Source: Promethearchaeota archaeon
GTDB lineage: Archaea > Asgardarchaeota > Lokiarchaeia > Sigyniarchaeales > SOKP01
DNA: 18,161 nucleotides
Direction: 5' to 3'
Assembly (NCBI GenBank): GCA_030606095.1
Contig: JAUWHC010000012.1
Coordinates: 1-18,161 of the forward strand
How positions within the stretch are numbered: the stretch's first letter is position 1; each line of letters begins with the position of its first letter. Shown here piece by piece: positions 7,881 through 14,840 of this stretch. Below the pieces are notes generated by a model. It had not been told where the DNA came from. It saw only the letters and a list, made by a program, of their open reading frames with translations, and did not search any database. A program made the position numbers and the translations under genes.

Positions 7881-7981
7881 TTAAAAAAGAAAAAAAATAA
7901 TATTTATTGGGGGGCTTTAGAGTAAAATTTTTACTTAAAAACTCTAGTGAAGTCGGCAAGTAAATAATTCTAAAGCACTCC
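7881..7981 (-). terminator. Structured 3' element of hsp20: hairpins followed by T-tract
   Basis: GCTTTAGA (7914-7921) pairs with TCTAAAGC (7969-7976). The stem can continue outward through a bulged or mismatched A7977, pairing G7909-G7912 with C7978-C7981. Inside are alternative stems TAGAGT/ACTCTA (7918-7923 with 7941-7946) and AGTAAAA/TTTTACT (7921-7927 with 7929-7935). On the minus strand the hairpin region is followed by T-runs (complement of the A-runs 7883-7897), which looks like a terminator for padR-hsp20. On the plus strand it could instead be a short RNA driven by the TATA box at 7869. The GGGGGG run is striking in such AT-rich DNA. Confidence 0.4.
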
Positions 7982-8004
7982 GCCTATTTTTCGATAGATA
8001 CGTG

Positions 8005-8475
8005 TTAATTGTTTTGTTCTTCGTTAATATCTATCTTTTTAGCAAGTTTCTTTCCTATTGTAATCCTTAAAAGACCGTTAGTCAATTTAGAAGATATCGT
8101 ATTTTCGTCTGCATCGGCTGGAAGTGGAACATCCATGTTTACGTCTGTGAATGTAAATCCTTTAAAAGCAAAAGGAAATCCTTGTTTTTCAGGCTTTTCT
8201 TTTTTCTTTTCCCGTTCTGGTACTTTCGGTTTGCTTGCTGTTACATTTAGATGATTATTGATAAGCGATACTTTAACATCCTCTTTAGTACGTCCTGGCA
8301 ATGGTATGGTAATTAAATAAACGCTTCCTAAATCTTCTATGTTGTGGTGAATAGAACCGCCCATAAAATCTCTCATAAAATGATGGGCCATTCGCTTCAT
8401 TCTAGCTATGTCTCTTGGATTAATAGGGATGAAACCTTGCATCATTCTTGGTCCAAAATTTCTGTCTTCACACAT
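8005..8475 (-). CDS. hsp20: Small heat shock protein, HSP20/alpha-crystallin family, 156 aa
   Basis: This is an ATP-independent holdase chaperone that binds unfolding proteins in the cytoplasm. The alpha-crystallin domain spans about residues 42-142: it opens with EDLGSVYLITIPLPG (47-61), then EDVKVSLINNHLNVTA, and ends with the hallmark LTNGLLRITIGKK (131-143). The C-terminal anchoring I-X-I motif is present as IDI (148-150) in KKIDINEE. The N-terminal arm is short and rich in Met and Arg. A Shine-Dalgarno GAGGT (minus strand, 8490-8486) lies about 10 nt before the ATG. The padR gene ends 49 nt upstream on the same strand, so the two are probably one operon, with PadR as candidate regulator. 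A lysine-rich insert (84-98, EREKKKEKPEK) sits in the loop between central strands. Confidence 0.95.
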   Translation of the reverse strand: MCEDRNFGPRMMQGFIPINPRDIARMKRMAHHFMRDFMGGSIHHNIEDLGSVYLITIPLPGRTKEDVKVSLINNHLNVTASKPKVPEREKKKEKPEKQGFPFAFKGFTFTDVNMDVPLPADADENTISSKLTNGLLRITIGKKLAKKIDINEEQNN

Positions 8476-8524
8476 TCTTTTTTTTACCTCTTTTCTTTAA
8501 TTTTGTTTTTAAAATTGATGAAAA

Positions 8525-9175
8525 TTAAAAATTTTCGAAATCATCCTCATCGTCTACAATTTCAATAATTTTCATGTTTTTTTCCCGTTTCTTCTTTAAA
8601 TCATTGAGTAAAACTTTGTATTCAGAGATTCTTTTGTCAATTTCTTTCAGTCTTCTTGAAAGTCTATGCTTCGAAAAGTCTAATTCATTAATTACTTTGT
8701 TTACGCGTTCAATGTTTGCTAAAGAATAATCCTCTTCACTGATTTTTCTAGATGAAGGTTCACAGTGATAAGGAAAGCAAGACATCATACCACGTATGCG
8801 TTCTTCGTTAGGAATCCATGTTTTAACAATTGTTCTAATGTATTCACCAAGTGTGTTTATACTCGGTTCCAAATTATTTTTGAGTACTTCTTTTAATCCT
8901 TTTTTTCCAGAATCAGTTATTCGATATAATTTTAAATGACGATTATTTCTGATTATTGCTTCAATGTTGATGTATCCTTTCGTAGTTAACCTGTTCAATA
9001 AAGGGTAAATTGTTCCCGGTGAAGCTCGCCATAACTTTTTAAATTTATCGTTGATTTTTCGAATAAGATCGTATCCCGAGATACCGTCGTAATTTTCTAT
9101 TATAGAAAGTACTAGGATATCTAACCCTGATAAGGATCCGCTCTGATGTCCGCTGAAACGTTTACCAAAAAACAT
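8525..9175 (-). CDS. PadR family transcriptional regulator with C-terminal coiled coil, 216 aa
   Basis: This is a winged-helix DNA-binding regulator. The PadR domain is at about residues 15-98, with the leading helix SGLDILVLSIIENYDGISGYDLI, the recognition helix region SPGTIYPLLNRLTTKGYI (52-69) and the wing LKLYRITDSGKKGL (81-94). Residues about 147-202 are charged, heptad-like and probably a dimerising coiled coil, as in PadR proteins with the Vir_act C-terminal domain. The last residues are acidic (DDEDDFENF). A Cys/His patch CFPYHC (133-138) lies between the two parts and could bind metal or sense redox state; that is inference. GGTGA (minus strand, 9189-9185) precedes the ATG by about 9 nt. 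The upstream region holds a perfect 18-bp palindrome and repeated half-sites, suggesting autoregulation and control of hsp20 downstream. Confidence 0.92.
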   Translation of the reverse strand: MFFGKRFSGHQSGSLSGLDILVLSIIENYDGISGYDLIRKINDKFKKLWRASPGTIYPLLNRLTTKGYINIEAIIRNNRHLKLYRITDSGKKGLKEVLKNNLEPSINTLGEYIRTIVKTWIPNEERIRGMMSCFPYHCEPSSRKISEEDYSLANIERVNKVINELDFSKHRLSRRLKEIDKRISEYKVLLNDLKKKREKNMKIIEIVDDEDDFENF

Positions 9176-9208
9176 TTTTTATTTTCACCAATTGTATATT
9201 CTGATTTC

Positions 9209-9226
9209 GATATATTATAATATATC
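9209..9226. promoter_or_regulatory. 18-bp perfect palindrome, candidate PadR operator
   Basis: GATATATTATAATATATC is identical to its reverse complement. It lies 34-51 nt upstream of the padR ATG. If the TATA box at 9247-9256 is used, it begins at about the transcription start and would block initiation when bound. PadR proteins are dimers that bind inverted repeats and commonly repress their own promoter. Confidence 0.6.
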
Positions 9227-9286
9227 TCAAATCGAACATTAATACATTAATATAAAGACGCCTTAATAAATATATCGGAAATCGAA
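9221..9286. promoter_or_regulatory. Two half-site repeats 50 bp apart flanking the padR TATA box
   Basis: TATATCTCAAATCGAA (9221-9236) and TATATCGGAAATCGAA (9271-9286) agree at 14 of 16 positions and are exactly 50 bp apart. An inverted related site, GATTTCGATATA, lies at 9203-9214. Between the two direct copies is TTTATATTAA on the minus strand (9256-9247), a TATA-like box predicting a start near 9226. Paired sites on one helix face around the TATA box suggest cooperative binding or looping. Confidence 0.5.
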
Positions 9287-9302
9287 TACATACAAAAAAG
9301 TG

Positions 9303-9869
9303 TTACAATTCTTTAATTCTTTGATGTACTTCCTTCCAATTATGAACCCTATGAACATTATTCTCACAAATAATATCTTGATTCCAAGGTTGGTTAAATA
9401 GCAACAATGTTCTGTTCTTTAACTTCTTAATTGGTTCTACTAAGTTCGGGCTATCATCAACATAGAGATCATAACTTTGTTTTAATTTAATATCGTAAGG
9501 CTTATGGTGTAGTAAAATTAATTCAGAATATTGAATATCCTCCTTAATATTGTGAAAATCTAACTTTCTCTTTATTGAGGAACGATATTCAGGTATCCGT
9601 GCTGAGACTATATCAACATCATATGCCTCGTTTAACTTTTTCATAATTACTGGAGCGTTCTCGTCAATAAAAGGAATGTTCATAGAATCAGCATATATTT
9701 CGTAGAAAATTTTGAAAGCAACATCTTCATCTATATTCCAATCTTTAAAAAAGTCCCATTTAATAACATCTTTTTTTTGGTGGTTAGTGCCAAATCTTTT
9801 GTTGAATATTTCGCAATATGTTACAATGATATCAAGTAGGACCCCATCTATATCGATCGCGATTTTCAT
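9303..9869 (-). CDS. HAD-family 5'(3')-deoxyribonucleotidase-like phosphatase, 188 aa
   Basis: This is probably a cytosolic phosphatase removing phosphate from (deoxy)nucleotides, of the 5'-nucleotidase type C-like HAD group. Motif I is DIDGVLLD (D6 nucleophile, D8 acid/base), and motif II is VSAR (S89). A basic motif III is around K123-K128 and motif IV is YVDDSPN (D138-D139). The C-terminal NQPWNQ and HRVHNWKEV are also typical of this group. The frame could begin 17 codons earlier (ATG at 9920), but the start at 9869 is better: it places MKIAIDIDG at the N-terminus as in relatives, and a TATA box (9900-9891) sits 26 nt upstream for a leaderless mRNA. The substrate is not proven; other HAD hydrolases have similar motifs. 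Confidence 0.85.
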   Translation of the reverse strand: MKIAIDIDGVLLDIIVTYCEIFNKRFGTNHQKKDVIKWDFFKDWNIDEDVAFKIFYEIYADSMNIPFIDENAPVIMKKLNEAYDVDIVSARIPEYRSSIKRKLDFHNIKEDIQYSELILLHHKPYDIKLKQSYDLYVDDSPNLVEPIKKLKNRTLLLFNQPWNQDIICENNVHRVHNWKEVHQRIKEL

Positions 9870-9890
9870 TATAAAACAATTGGCGATAAT

Positions 9891-9900
9891 ATTATAAATA
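9891..9900 (-). promoter_or_regulatory. TATA box for the deoxyribonucleotidase-like gene
   Basis: TATTTATAAT on the minus strand, centred about 26 nt before the ATG at 9869, predicts a leaderless transcript. There is no Shine-Dalgarno sequence. This is the main reason for preferring the shorter start. Confidence 0.5.
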
Positions 9901-10046
9901 TCTTTATGTGATCTGTTCAAAGCAAATTTTAGTTAATATTATTTTGTTTAGAAATATTAAATTTGCTTGAAATTATTCATTAAGTTTTGTTGAATTTTTG
10001 TTGAAACTAGGCGTTAAATTTATATTGCCACATTAATATTATAGTT

Positions 10047-10190
10047 ATGGGATTTGATTCCCACAAATAATGATATTATCGAAGGTGATGATTTAAAAAA
10101 ACCTGAATTGAATACAGAAAAATAAAAAAGTTTATCCTTTCCTCTACTAGGATTAACAACCAACGACTCTTCTTTTTTTTCACTTTTTCT
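10047..10190 (+). other. Candidate short transcript (small RNA or small ORF) in a gene-free stretch
   Basis: The region 9870-10282 has no confirmed gene. A TATA-like box TTTATATT (10019-10026) predicts a plus-strand start near 10048. There TGGGATTTGATTCCCA (10048-10063) forms a 5-bp hairpin at the 5' end of the predicted RNA. A second hairpin ATCCT/AGGAT (10134-10138 with 10149-10153) is followed by strong T-runs (10170-10200). Inside, one frame (10054-10125, TTG start) reads as a 23-residue polar peptide ending IIEGDDLKKPELNTEK; an ATG at 10047 gives only seven codons. Promoter, hairpins and T-tract together suggest an independent small transcript, but each part alone is weak. Confidence 0.3.
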
Positions 10191-10200
10191 TAATATTTTT

Positions 10201-10208
10201 TATATAAA
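10201..10208 (+). promoter_or_regulatory. TATA box for the HAD-IIA phosphatase gene
   Basis: TATATAAA, directly after a T-run, predicts a start near 10231 and a leader of about 52 nt. A weak GTGA (10272-10275) lies 7 nt before the TTG start codon. Confidence 0.4.
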
Positions 10209-10282
10209 TGCTATATTAATTTTTGTGTCTTTTATTGAATTAAAGTGCAATGAAATTTAAAAGAAAATGTCGTGAAAACTAA

Positions 10283-11059
10283 TTGAAGCAAATAAAAGGA
10301 ATTTTGGCAGATATTGACGGGACTCTCTACTTTAAAGGTTCACCAATTTCTGGAACGGTCGAAGCCGTAGAAGAGCTACGGAAAAAAGGCATTAAATTGT
10401 TGTTTTTTACTAACACCGATAGTAAATCTCCTAGAACTGTACTCAATACGCTGAATGAATACGGATTTTCTATTAAGGAAAGAGAGATATTTACGCCGAT
10501 TATTGCTTTAAAGGAATTCTTAGCGGAATATCCCGGTAAGAAAATTTACTTGGTTACAACTGAAGAAGTTAAAGAAGAATTTCAAAAATTTCGTCAAATT
10601 AAGAGTTCTGAAGTTCCAGATTTTGTAATTATAGGAGATTTTCACGATAATTGGGATGTTAACAGACTTAATGTAGCTTTCAAATACGTTATAAAGCACA
10701 AAGCTAAATTACTTGGAACGCAAGGAAATAAATATTACCTCGATCGTAATGGAGAACCAGTAATAGATACGGGGTCTTTTGTGTGGATGATTGCCAACGC
10801 AGCAAATGTAACGCCAAAAATATTTGGAAAGCCTTCAAAAGAATATTTCTTACAGGCTTTAAAGAAGCTTGGATTGTTAGCTAAGAACACTGTTGTAATA
10901 GGAGACGATATCGAATCAGATATTGAAGGTGCTCTTAATGCCAACATTAGAGGAATTCTTGTAAAAACGGGAAAAGGACAATTTTTTAATCCCTTGGAAT
11001 CAGATATACATCCAAATATGGTTATTAACTCGTTTAGCTCCATACTTGAACTGCTATAA
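10283..11059 (+). CDS. HAD-IIA phosphatase, NagD/HDHD2/LHPP-like, 258 aa, TTG start
   Basis: This is a cytosolic HAD phosphatase with a type C2 cap. Motif I is LADIDGTLY (D10 nucleophile, D12), motif II is FFTNT (T43-N44), motif III is FGKPS (K183), and motif IV is VIGDDIESDIEGA (D208, D209, D213). The cap lies between motifs II and III (about 70-175). The ending VKTGKG and the length of 258 match the LHPP/HDHD2 subgroup, whose members act on small phosphomonoesters, pyrophosphate or phospho-amino acids; which one applies here cannot be told. The start is TTG at 10283: an in-frame stop (TAA, 10280-10282) lies right before it and motif I begins at residue 10, so no other start is possible. It is tail-to-tail with the small CxxC gene, 16 nt apart. 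Confidence 0.92.
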   Translation: MKQIKGILADIDGTLYFKGSPISGTVEAVEELRKKGIKLLFFTNTDSKSPRTVLNTLNEYGFSIKEREIFTPIIALKEFLAEYPGKKIYLVTTEEVKEEFQKFRQIKSSEVPDFVIIGDFHDNWDVNRLNVAFKYVIKHKAKLLGTQGNKYYLDRNGEPVIDTGSFVWMIANAANVTPKIFGKPSKEYFLQALKKLGLLAKNTVVIGDDIESDIEGALNANIRGILVKTGKGQFFNPLESDIHPNMVINSFSSILELL

Positions 11060-11075
11060 GTTAATTATTTAGGTC

Positions 11076-11276
11076 TTATGCTGATATAGTTGAAGAATTA
11101 GCTATTCCATTAACCTTGAAAACTTGATATTGATCCTTTATCTCATCAATATCTACGATAATGAGCGTGTGAAGATGATGTTTTCTTTCAAAGAGATCAA
11201 TTTTAATTTGATTTTGGGGGTTATTTGGGTGAATTACTACATATTCCTTACATTTAATACATGCTCGAGCTCTCAT
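11076..11276 (-). CDS. Small CxxC protein, 66 aa, unknown function
   Basis: This is a probable real small gene of a type common in archaea; I cannot name its function. It begins MRARACIKCKEYVVIHP: one CxxC pair (C6, C9) follows a basic start, and His residues at 16, 33, 34 and 36 could complete a metal site. The middle (FERKHHLHTLIIVDIDEIKDQYQVF) looks like a folded helix-strand-helix. Support for coding: a strong Shine-Dalgarno GAGG 7-9 nt before the ATG, a compact cysteine/histidine arrangement, and polar, non-repetitive composition in an AT-rich genome. The overlapping plus-strand frame at 11124-11378 lacks these and is treated as its shadow. A 21-bp inverted repeat lies about 80-100 nt upstream. 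It could also be transcribed from the purine operon, since purL ends 202 nt upstream on the same strand. Confidence 0.75.
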   Translation of the reverse strand: MRARACIKCKEYVVIHPNNPQNQIKIDLFERKHHLHTLIIVDIDEIKDQYQVFKVNGIANSSTISA

Positions 11277-11355
11277 ATTACATCCTCAACGATCTATCTT
11301 AACTCTATAATTATTAGAATCAAATGTATTAGAAATTATTGTTTATTTTTTAGAA

Positions 11356-11376
11356 ATGTTCGTGTTATTCGAACAT
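11356..11376. promoter_or_regulatory. 21-bp inverted repeat upstream of the small CxxC gene
   Basis: ATGTTCG (11356-11362), a 7-nt spacer, then CGAACAT (11370-11376): perfect 7-bp arms. It lies 80-100 nt before the ATG at 11276. ATGT...ACAT ends are seen in some PadR operators, and the half-site CGAACAT also occurs in the padR promoter (9233-9239). A regulator site is likely; a 3' hairpin of the purL mRNA is the alternative. Confidence 0.5.
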
Positions 11377-11478
11377 AATATTAAAAGAGGTAATTTCTAT
11401 ATTATAGCCTATACTTAATTTTATTTTTTACAATTTCTTTTTTAATAATGCAAGTTTCTTTCAAGCAGATCGTCCAGA

Positions 11479-13725
11479 CTAAATATCCATAAGGCTTGGT
11501 ATCGTTGAGTCGTACAAATCCTTCATTTTATCGATATCAAGTTTAATCCCTTGAGATTTTAAACCTTTTACGTTGATTTCTGGTTTATTGATTAAAACAC
11601 CTAATTTTTTAACGGAAACTTTAAATTTTTCAGCAAGAATCATGACTTCCTCAAAATCTTTTGGATCAGTTTCTATGATAAATCTCCCTACAGATTCGCT
11701 AAATAAAAGCTTATCGTCTCTTAAATTCTTGTCGTTGTAACTATTTAAATCTAAATCTGCTCCAAGTTTGTTTTTAAAACACATTTCGGTAATTGAGATT
11801 ATAATTCCTCCCTTGTTTACATCGTGATTAGCTTTAATCATTTTTTTTTCATACAATTCAAAAATAAAATCCCATCTTGCCTTAATTTTTTTCTCATCTA
11901 CTTTAGGTGGAATCCCTCCTTCAATATTATATATAACTGAATGATATTCTGAGCCGCCTAGTTCATTATCGGTTTCACCTATAATAAGAATGTCATTTCC
12001 TGCATTTTTAAATGGTAAAGTTATTATATTTTCAACACTATCAATTATACCAACGATCATAATTACAGGTGCAGGCTTAATTGCCGTTTTAGTGACCTCG
12101 TCTTCGTTATAAAATGAAACATTTCCACCCACCACAGGGATTCTTAATTCTTTGCAAAAATCAGCCATACCTCTTACGGAATTTGCAAAATACCAGAAAG
12201 ATTCGGGAATTTCTGGATTTCCGAAATTACAGCAATTTACCATCGCCATTGGCATAGCGCCATTTGCTATTACATTCCCACAAACTTCTACAAGACCTCC
12301 TTTGGCTCCTTCGTATGGATCTAGGAAACAGTGTTTTGAATTCGTTCCAACGCTCGACGCTAAAAATTTGTTGGTTCCGATTATTCTAAGCACTCCTGAG
12401 TCACCAGTCCCACATTTTACGACTGATCGAACTCCTACCTCGTGATCGTATTGTCTATAAATCCATTCCTTACTGCAAATATTTTCAGAAGCTATTAATT
12501 TGTAAATTGTTTCTTCAAGATTAGAAGAAGGTTCGGGTGTTTTTTGGGATATTAGATCATCAAGAATTCCAGGTCTTTTTTCTTCGCGATCTATTATTGG
12601 AGACTCTGAAAGAGCTATTGAAGGTAAACTAACTACTAAATTATCGCCATCATATATCTTCAATACCTTAGAATCGTCTGTTCTGCCTATTACTGCGTGA
12701 GCTATTTCAAACTTTCGAAAGATTTCTAAGATTTTTTCTAAACCTTCTGGTTTTACTATAAACGCCATCCTTTCTTGGGATTCTGAAAGCATTATTTCGT
12801 AAGAATTCATACCCGGTTCACGGGTAAATATTTCACGCATGTCTATCTTAGCCCCAGTTCCACCGTCTCCTGTTAATTCGCTTAACGCACAGGATATCCC
12901 TCCACCGCCAAGATCCTTTAATCCTCTTACATAACCAGTTTTTATAGCCTCTATGGTTGCTTCAATTATCATTTTTTTCGTAAATGGGTCCCCTATTTGA
13001 ACCGCAGGTCTATCTGCTTCAGACATGTCTGTTAATGTCCTTGAGGCAAATGTCACTCCATGAATGCCATCTCTCCCCGTTGAGCCTCCCATAAGGATAA
13101 TATAATCCCCTGGGTTATATGCTCTACTCGGTGCGTGTTTAAAATCTTCAACGCTCCCTAATCCGATGCAAGCAACATTTACTAAACAATTGCTTTCAAA
13201 ACTTCTATCAAATTCTACCTCACCTCCAATGGTGGGGATCCCGGTACAATTTCCATAGTCAGCAATTCCTTTTACCACATATTTAAAAAGCCATTGAGAT
13301 TGTGGATTATTTTTTAGAGTACCAAATCTAAGTGGGTCTAATAACGCAATTGGTCGTACACCCATACATAGAACATCCCTAATAATTCCACCTATGCCCG
13401 TAGCAGCACCATGATAAGGTTCTATAGCTGAAGGGTGGTTATGAGATTCAATTCGAAACGCTAATGCGTAACCATTTCCTATGTCAATAACCCCTGCATC
13501 TTGCCCAGGACCAGCTAATACGTAATCGTAATTTTTTTCAGCATCTTCAAAAAGTTTTAATTTAGGTCTAGAGGATTTATAGGAGCAATGTTCGCTCCAC
13601 ATAACATCAAACATGCCCAATTCAGTGATAGATGGGTCTCTTTCAAGCGTATCTTTTATCCACTTAACCTCTGGCTCTGTTAAATCGACTTTTAATTCGT
13701 CTCCATTAACTTTCACTTTAGGCAC
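11479..13725 (-). CDS. purL: Phosphoribosylformylglycinamidine synthase subunit PurL, 748 aa
   Basis: PurL is the synthase subunit that turns FGAR plus ammonia and ATP into FGAM in de novo purine synthesis, working with PurQ (glutaminase) and PurS. Seen: MWSEHCSYKSSRPKL (43-56, catalytic His at 46), the ATP/substrate loop RIESHNHPSAIEP (91-103), GGIIRDVLCMG, the glycine-rich DLGGGGISCALSE, and a second half with SVGTNSKHCFLDPYEGAK and HDVNKGG. Length is that of the small, archaeal/Bacillus type PurL (about 720-750), not the 1,300-residue fused form. The start is GTG at 13725, shown by AAGGAGG (minus strand, 13740-13734) about 8 nt upstream. That Shine-Dalgarno lies inside the last codons of purQ (encoding KRRF), whose stop ends 2 nt before the GTG, so the two are tightly coupled. 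Confidence 0.97.
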   Translation of the reverse strand: MPKVKVNGDELKVDLTEPEVKWIKDTLERDPSITELGMFDVMWSEHCSYKSSRPKLKLFEDAEKNYDYVLAGPGQDAGVIDIGNGYALAFRIESHNHPSAIEPYHGAATGIGGIIRDVLCMGVRPIALLDPLRFGTLKNNPQSQWLFKYVVKGIADYGNCTGIPTIGGEVEFDRSFESNCLVNVACIGLGSVEDFKHAPSRAYNPGDYIILMGGSTGRDGIHGVTFASRTLTDMSEADRPAVQIGDPFTKKMIIEATIEAIKTGYVRGLKDLGGGGISCALSELTGDGGTGAKIDMREIFTREPGMNSYEIMLSESQERMAFIVKPEGLEKILEIFRKFEIAHAVIGRTDDSKVLKIYDGDNLVVSLPSIALSESPIIDREEKRPGILDDLISQKTPEPSSNLEETIYKLIASENICSKEWIYRQYDHEVGVRSVVKCGTGDSGVLRIIGTNKFLASSVGTNSKHCFLDPYEGAKGGLVEVCGNVIANGAMPMAMVNCCNFGNPEIPESFWYFANSVRGMADFCKELRIPVVGGNVSFYNEDEVTKTAIKPAPVIMIVGIIDSVENIITLPFKNAGNDILIIGETDNELGGSEYHSVIYNIEGGIPPKVDEKKIKARWDFIFELYEKKMIKANHDVNKGGIIISITEMCFKNKLGADLDLNSYNDKNLRDDKLLFSESVGRFIIETDPKDFEEVMILAEKFKVSVKKLGVLINKPEINVKGLKSQGIKLDIDKMKDLYDSTIPSLMDI

Positions 13726-13727
13726 TA

Positions 13728-14435
13728 TTAGAACCTCCTTTTAATAAATTCTACCATCGAATCAAAAAACAACTTACCATGTGTTGTACCTTTAGGGGAT
13801 AATATTGCTTCTGATGCTCGCTCTGGATGCGGCATTAATCCCAAACAAGTTCGTTCTAAATTACAAATTCCTGCGATATTTTCCATTGATCCGTTAGGAT
13901 TTGCATTTTGAGTATATCTACCATTTTCATCTGAATATTTAAATACTATTTGATCGTTTTCTTCCAATTCCTTTAAGTTGTCAGCAAAATATCTTCCTTC
14001 TCCATGGGCAATAGGGATATCAAGTACGTCACCGTTTTTCATTTTGTGTGTAAAGGGAGTTTTGTTATTTTCTACTCTTATATTTATCCATTTACAAACG
14101 AATTTCAAAGAGTCGTTTTGTAAGAGAGCGCCAGGAAGAAATTCAGCTTCGGTTAAGATTTGGAAACCGTTGCATATACCTAATATTGGTCTACCATCTT
14201 TCAGCATGATGCGAGCTTCATCTAACGCGGGACTATGGGCAGCAATAATGCCTGCTCTTAAATAATCTCCAAATGAGAACCCTCCTGGGAAAATAACGCC
14301 ATCAAACTCGGCTTCTTTAAAGTGATTATGCCAAACTAAACTGGTGTCAACGCCTACAACATTCCTTAAGACATGGATTGCATCTAAATCGCAATTTGCT
14401 CCCGGGAACTGAACAACAGCAATCTTAATAGTCAT
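13728..14435 (-). CDS. purQ: Phosphoribosylformylglycinamidine synthase subunit PurQ (glutaminase), 235 aa
   Basis: PurQ is a class I glutamine amidotransferase that releases ammonia from glutamine and channels it to PurL. The nucleophile elbow is ILGICNGFQIL (84-94, C88) and the other triad residues are in LMPHPERA (H203, E205). The N-terminus KIAVVQFPGANCDLD and the oxyanion segment FPGGFSFGDYLRAG (49-62) are family hallmarks. Length is normal (about 220-235). Its ATG overlaps the stop of purS by four bases (ATGA, 14432-14435), and its end carries the Shine-Dalgarno of purL. The purS-purQ-purL order with overlaps fits co-production of the FGAM synthase complex. Confidence 0.97.
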   Translation of the reverse strand: MTIKIAVVQFPGANCDLDAIHVLRNVVGVDTSLVWHNHFKEAEFDGVIFPGGFSFGDYLRAGIIAAHSPALDEARIMLKDGRPILGICNGFQILTEAEFLPGALLQNDSLKFVCKWINIRVENNKTPFTHKMKNGDVLDIPIAHGEGRYFADNLKELEENDQIVFKYSDENGRYTQNANPNGSMENIAGICNLERTCLGLMPHPERASEAILSPKGTTHGKLFFDSMVEFIKRRF

Positions 14436-14701
14436 AATTTCTTCACATTTATGATGTTTAAGTTCTGTGTGACTGGATTAAAGATTCGCAAGTCGTTGCT
14501 TAAAGCCACAACGGTTTCCTTAGCATCTTCTTCATTGTTCGCCTTTAAAACGATTCTTAAATACTGACCCGAACGAACTTTGGATACTTGATCGTATCCT
14601 TTTTTTGCGAGCAAATCTCTTTTTATGGTCTCAGCTACGGGATCGCGAGCAGCAGGTTTGTTTTCCAACGAGATTTCTATTTCAAATTCTAATTGATCCA
14701 T
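14432..14701 (-). CDS. purS: Phosphoribosylformylglycinamidine synthase subunit PurS, 89 aa
   Basis: PurS is the small structural subunit that bridges PurQ and PurL in the FGAM synthase complex. Features: an N-terminal strand (FEIEISLENKPAARDP), the helix ETIKRDLLAKKGYD, the strand VRSGQYLRIVL (about 42-52), and the end LSNDLRIFNPVTQNLNI (about 67-83), matching the family pattern of a leaking-strand dimer. Length is typical (80-90). The ATG at 14701 has no clear Shine-Dalgarno; an AT-rich TATA-like run (minus strand near 14755-14745) could give it its own promoter with a 20-nt leader. It overlaps purQ by 4 nt. Confidence 0.93.
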   Translation of the reverse strand: MDQLEFEIEISLENKPAARDPVAETIKRDLLAKKGYDQVSKVRSGQYLRIVLKANNEEDAKETVVALSNDLRIFNPVTQNLNIINVKKL

Positions 14702-14840
14702 TTATGAAAAAAAGGTGAGTAATAATTTTAATAGTTCTTATTAATTAATAAATAATTTTCTTCAAATAAATGCGACAAAAATGATTTATTTTTTACCTAT
14801 TAAAATTTAAAGACACTAAATTGTATATAATCTATTATAC

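Noticed and set aside
7944..7962. Resemblance of GTGAAGTCGGCAAG to a conserved large-subunit rRNA segment
   Set aside because: The match is about a dozen bases and the flanks do not continue it; treated as chance.
7909..7982. Possible tRNA gene: about 74 nt with a 7-position end stem
   Set aside because: The end stem has a G-A mismatch, there is no T-loop GTTCRA sequence or anticodon arm on either strand, and the long inner stem pairs differently.
9870..9920. Longer N-terminus of the deoxyribonucleotidase-like protein from ATG 9920
   Set aside because: The extra 17 residues precede the normal start MKIAIDIDG, and the TATA box at 9891-9900 lies inside this extension.
10064..10113. Possible C/D box RNA: GTGATGA (10085) and CTGA (10103)
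   Set aside because: The second box pair is missing or very degenerate, the presumed guide is an A-run, and the terminal stem is weak.
11124..11378. Plus-strand 84-residue frame over the small CxxC gene
   Set aside because: No ribosome binding site, AT-biased composition; the minus-strand gene has a strong Shine-Dalgarno and Cys/His pattern.
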